From positions 1 through 9,293 of the forward strand of contig JAUIAA010000061.1 in assembly GCA_030425715.1 (NCBI GenBank): a stretch of 9,293 bases of DNA. The letters run 5' to 3'. A program made the position numbers and the translations under genes. The stretch is from Bacteroidia bacterium. GTDB taxonomy: Bacteria; Bacteroidota; Bacteroidia; Flavobacteriales; Flavobacteriaceae. Within the stretch, counting starts at the first letter, position 1. Each line of letters opens with the position of its first letter. Under the pieces are notes generated by a model. The model saw nothing but the letters and a program-made list of their open reading frames with translations, searched no databases and was not told the origin of the DNA. This document shows positions 6,871 to 9,293 of this stretch, piece after piece.

Positions 6871-8403
6871 CTAATGTTTAAAATGTCGAGTACCTGTAAA
6901 TACCATAGAAATATGGTTCTCATTACAGTAATCTATAGATAGCTGATCTTTAATCGATCCACCTGGTTGAATTACCGATGTAATCCCTGCATTTTTAGCA
7001 ATTTCTACACAGTCTGGAAAAGGAAAAAAGGCGTCGCTCGCCATTACCGCACCATTCAAATCAAAGTTGAAAGATTGCGCTTTATGAATGGCTTGATTCA
7101 ATGCATCCACTCTGCTAGTTTGCCCAGTACCACTTGCCAAAAGTTGGTTGTTTTTTACCAAAACAATGGTATTTGATTTGGTGTGTTTGCAAATTTTAGA
7201 AGCAAATATCAAATCGTTTATTTCGCTTTCCGTTGGCTGTTTATTTGTTGCATTTTGCAAATCTTCTACGCCATCTGTTTTGTTGTCCTTATCTTGTACT
7301 AAAACACCATTTAAACAAGTTCTAACTGTAGTTTGAGGGAGTGCAACATTGTTTAATATTAACAAGATTCTATTCTTTTTTCCTTTTAAAATAGCAAGTG
7401 CTTCATCAGAAAAGGAAGGGGCAATTACCACTTCACAAAATAGATTGTGAATTTCTTCGGCCGTAGCTTTATCAATCTCTCTATTGCAGATTAAAATCCC
7501 GCCAAAAGCGGAAACTGGATCACCAGCTAAAGCATCTACATAGGCTTGGTGTAAAGTTGGTCTTGTGGCAAAACCGCAGGCATTGTTGTGTTTTAAAATA
7601 GCAAAGGTTGGTGCATCGTTTTTAAATTCATTGATTAGGTTTACGGCTGCATCCACATCTAATAAATTATTATAACTCAGTTCTTTGCCGTGTAGTTTGG
7701 TAAACATTTGGTCAAAGTTTCCAAAAAAGAAACCTCTCTGGTGTGGGTTTTCTCCATAGCGTAAAACTTTACCATTGGTTTCGCTAATTTTTAAAGCAGC
7801 CTCTTCATGATTTTTATTAAAGTAATTAAAAATGGCAGTGTCATAATGCGAAGAAACATTAAAGGCTTTTCCTGCAAATCTTTTCCTATCAGTTAAACTT
7901 AAAATACCTTCATTCTCATTTAATAATCCTAAAAACTCTTGGTATTGATCCATGGAGGAAACACAAATTACATCTTTAAAATTTTTGGCAGCTGCACGGA
8001 TTAAAGAAATTCCGCCAATGTCAATTTTTTCAATAATATCTTGTTCATTTGCACCACTTGCAACGGTTTTTTCAAAAGGATATAAATCAACAATTACAAT
8101 ATCAATTTCTGGAATTGTATATTCTTTTAACTGAGCAACATCTCCTTCGTGGTCTCTTCTGCTTAAAATCCCACCAAAAACTTTGGGGTGCAAGGTTTTT
8201 ACCCTACCTCCTAAAATAGATGGGTAGGAAGTTAAATCTTCTACAGGAATGACATCAATCTGTAAATCTTTGATAAATTTTTCAGTTCCACCAGTTGAAT
8301 AGATGGTTACTCCTAAATCATTTAATTTTTTTACAATTGGTCCTAATCCATCTTTGTGGAATACAGAAATTAACGCCGATTTTACTTTTTTGTCTGTGCT
8401 CAT
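6871..8403 (-). CDS. purH: Bifunctional AICAR transformylase / IMP cyclohydrolase
   Basis: Catalyses the last two steps of de novo purine synthesis in the cytoplasm: 10-formyl-THF-dependent formylation of AICAR, then ring closure to IMP. The 510 residues start with the MGS-like cyclohydrolase domain (about 1-145, with STGGT at 36-40 and GGRVKTLHPKV at 65-75). The transformylase domain follows, with RYGENPHQ at 215-222, the catalytic Lys271-His272 in KHNNACG, ASDAFFPFPDC at 455-465 and PGGSIKDQ at 480-487. It ends in the typical FTGTRHFKH. The length is normal for the family, and the start is the only well-placed ATG, at 8403. It lies upstream of mreB on the same strand without a clear terminator, so some of its transcripts may continue into the cell-shape operon. 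There is no functional link between the two beyond neighbourhood. Confidence 0.97.
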   Translation of the reverse strand: MSTDKKVKSALISVFHKDGLGPIVKKLNDLGVTIYSTGGTEKFIKDLQIDVIPVEDLTSYPSILGGRVKTLHPKVFGGILSRRDHEGDVAQLKEYTIPEIDIVIVDLYPFEKTVASGANEQDIIEKIDIGGISLIRAAAKNFKDVICVSSMDQYQEFLGLLNENEGILSLTDRKRFAGKAFNVSSHYDTAIFNYFNKNHEEAALKISETNGKVLRYGENPHQRGFFFGNFDQMFTKLHGKELSYNNLLDVDAAVNLINEFKNDAPTFAILKHNNACGFATRPTLHQAYVDALAGDPVSAFGGILICNREIDKATAEEIHNLFCEVVIAPSFSDEALAILKGKKNRILLILNNVALPQTTVRTCLNGVLVQDKDNKTDGVEDLQNATNKQPTESEINDLIFASKICKHTKSNTIVLVKNNQLLASGTGQTSRVDALNQAIHKAQSFNFDLNGAVMASDAFFPFPDCVEIAKNAGITSVIQPGGSIKDQLSIDYCNENHISMVFTGTRHFKH

Positions 8404-8425
8404 GATATTGCTTTGAAATAAGCTG

Positions 8426-8458
8426 CAAAACTACTAAAAAAACACATAGTTGACACAA
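8426..8458 (-). promoter_or_regulatory. Candidate purH promoter
   Basis: TAGTTTTG (8426-8433, - strand) fits the TAnnTTTG element, and TTG (8456-8458) lies upstream with a 22-nt spacer, slightly longer than the usual 19-21 nt. The -7 element is about 22 nt from the purH start codon. A small dyad GTTG-ACA-CAAC (8449-8459) covers the upstream element and could be an operator, but it is too short to call. Confidence 0.45.
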
Positions 8459-8490
8459 CCTAAAAATCAAATAATTGTCATTTATTTATT

Positions 8491-9120
8491 TTAGTTAGAT
8501 AGACTCTTAAAAATAGATACTATAGATGAAATGATATACTCTATCCCAATAGAAATCACAATAAAACCAATAATTCTTGATAAGGCATTTATGCCAGATG
8601 CACCTAAGAATTTTACAATAAAGTGAGCACTTCTTAAAATAGAAAAAACAATAACACTTATCAGTATTAAAGCAATTATAATAACAATACAGTTTAATGA
8701 AGTTGTAAATTCTTGTCTGTAAGTAATGAGTAAAGAAATTGTTCCAGGCCCTGCTAACATAGGTATTGCTAAGGGAGTTAGAGCAATGTCTGATCTAGAA
8801 GATGCATCATTTTTTACTTTTTTTCTCATGCCCTTATGTTCACTAAAGGTTCCGGTTAAGAGGGCAAACCCAGAAGAAACAATAATCAAACCTCCAGCAA
8901 TTTTTAAAGCGTTGATGCTGATACCAAAGAAACTCAAAATAAAACTTCCTAAAAAGAAGGCTGTAATTAAAATAATAAAAGTATTAATGGCAGTCCATTT
9001 CGCTGTTTTTTTAATTTCTTTTAGGCTGTGCTCTTTGGTTAAACTTACAAATATGGGAACTGTTCCTAATGGGTTCATTACTGAGAAAATTGCCGTAAAC
9101 GCAATAAAAAATAATTCCAT
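8491..9120 (-). CDS. MarC-family integral membrane protein
   Basis: Inner-membrane protein of the MarC/SnatA family. The substrate is unknown for most members; an old link to multiple antibiotic resistance through MarC was not upheld, and archaeal SnatA was reported to carry small amino acids. The 209 residues contain six hydrophobic segments (about 5-25, 40-60, 65-85, 115-135, 140-162 and 183-203). The family motif MNPLG with TVPIF is at 15-24, and its second-half counterpart is LTPLAIPMLAGPGTIS around 114-129, reflecting the two-repeat fold. The start chosen is the ATG at 9120. A longer frame begins with a TTG at 9150, but a promoter-like TACATTTG lies inside that extension and the family usually begins directly with the first helix. 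The 87-nt gap to purH holds the purH promoter. I see no functional link with its neighbours. Confidence 0.9.
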   Translation of the reverse strand: MELFFIAFTAIFSVMNPLGTVPIFVSLTKEHSLKEIKKTAKWTAINTFIILITAFFLGSFILSFFGISINALKIAGGLIIVSSGFALLTGTFSEHKGMRKKVKNDASSRSDIALTPLAIPMLAGPGTISLLITYRQEFTTSLNCIVIIIALILISVIVFSILRSAHFIVKFLGASGINALSRIIGFIVISIGIEYIISSIVSIFKSLSN

Positions 9121-9133
9121 GCTTTTTTTTTGA

Positions 9134-9141
9134 CAAATGTA
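9134..9141 (-). promoter_or_regulatory. Candidate promoter (-7 element) of the MarC-family gene
   Basis: TACATTTG on the - strand matches TAnnTTTG and lies 13 nt before the ATG at 9120, implying a very short leader. No good TTG was found at the expected upstream distance. The site supports the ATG at 9120 over the TTG at 9150, which would lie upstream of the transcription start. Confidence 0.4.
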
Positions 9142-9180
9142 TTTCTTCAAATAATCGAAAAAGTTACCGTTGGTTTAAGT

Positions 9181-9194
9181 TATCTTTATCTTTA
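9181..9194 (+). promoter_or_regulatory. Weak candidate promoter of the right-hand partial gene
   Basis: Two overlapping copies of TATCTTTA (9181-9188 and 9187-9194) resemble the TAnnTTTG element except for the final base, 23-29 nt before the start codon at 9217. There is no TTG at the proper distance upstream. A short palindrome, TATCTTTAGATA, spans 9187-9198. The position in a divergent intergenic region is the main argument. Confidence 0.25.
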
Positions 9195-9216
9195 GATATT
9201 TTTTTAAGGGTAATTT

Positions 9217-9293
9217 ATGCAGCAAATTAAATTAGGGTTAAAAGAAAACTGGAAACAATTTTCTATGTTGGTTATTCTCAACATGTTTGTAGG
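9217..9293 (+). CDS. Start of a membrane protein, probably an MFS transporter (3' end outside window)
   Basis: The ATG at 9217 opens a frame that runs to the window end. It encodes 25 complete residues beginning MQQIKLGLKENWKQF, followed by a hydrophobic stretch SMLVILNMFVG that looks like the first membrane helix. The charged lead LKENWKQF directly before a helix ending in FVG resembles the N-terminus of a flavobacterial major facilitator superfamily transporter that I recall as LKENWKQF..LLV..NAFVGG. With so little sequence, the family call is tentative and no substrate can be given. The gene is divergent from the MarC-family gene, with 96 nt between the two start codons. The frame avoids stops and the start is well placed, so the gene itself is likely real. 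Confidence 0.6.
   Translation, partial: MQQIKLGLKENWKQFSMLVILNMFV

Noticed and set aside
8469..8487. Inverted repeat AAATAA/TTATTT after the MarC-family gene as a terminator
   Set aside because: The stem is only 6 bp, all A-T, with a 7-nt loop; it is too weak, and such repeats are frequent in DNA this AT-rich.
8726..9133. A 135-codon + strand open frame opposite the MarC-family gene
   Set aside because: It is antisense to a clear membrane protein; the lysine/proline/isoleucine-rich product is the usual mirror of a hydrophobic coding sequence and matches no family I know.
1..9293. Mobile elements, CRISPR arrays, toxin-antitoxin or defence genes, or a hidden new system
   Set aside because: No transposase, integrase, direct-repeat array, small unassigned gene pair or compositional break was seen; essentially all coding capacity is taken by recognisable core genes.

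Overview
The window reads as an AT-rich chromosomal segment from a member of the Bacteroidota, most likely the Flavobacteriaceae. Three things point there: an archaeal/eukaryotic-type prolyl-tRNA synthetase, promoter-like sites of the Bacteroidota form (TTG, about 19 nt, TAnnTTTG) instead of E. coli-type boxes, and flavobacterium-like RodA, MreC and MreD sequences. Genes are densely packed and nearly every base is accounted for. The genus cannot be fixed from the sequence alone.

Left part (1-1190, + strand): the 3' part of proS enters from outside the window. It is followed by a well-formed promoter, a tRNA-Glu(UUC) gene, and rpsT (ribosomal protein S20), which ends in a perfect 11-bp terminator hairpin. 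tRNA-Glu and rpsT appear to form one translation-related transcription unit.

Middle (1192-6870, - strand): a complete cell-elongation (Rod complex) cluster, read in the order mreB - mreC - mreD - mrdA (PBP2) - rodA. The genes are separated by 18 nt, an 8-nt overlap, 2 nt and a 20-nt overlap, so they are very probably one translationally coupled operon. MreB filaments, the MreC/MreD membrane scaffold, the RodA glycosyltransferase and the PBP2 transpeptidase together build the lateral wall. A promoter-like site lies just behind purH, leaving an mreB leader of about 150 nt that contains two inverted repeats.

Right part (6871-9293): purH (last two steps of IMP synthesis) and a MarC-family membrane protein, both on the - strand and each with its own promoter-like site. 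The first 77 bases of a divergent + strand gene, probably an MFS-type membrane transporter, run off the end.

I looked for an undescribed system and did not find one. This is core-genome housekeeping DNA with no mobile elements, CRISPR arrays, broken genes or unexplained coding regions. The points worth a second look are small: the structured mreB leader, a Cys/His cluster in PBP2, the TTG start and overlap of rodA, and the tRNA-rpsT linkage.
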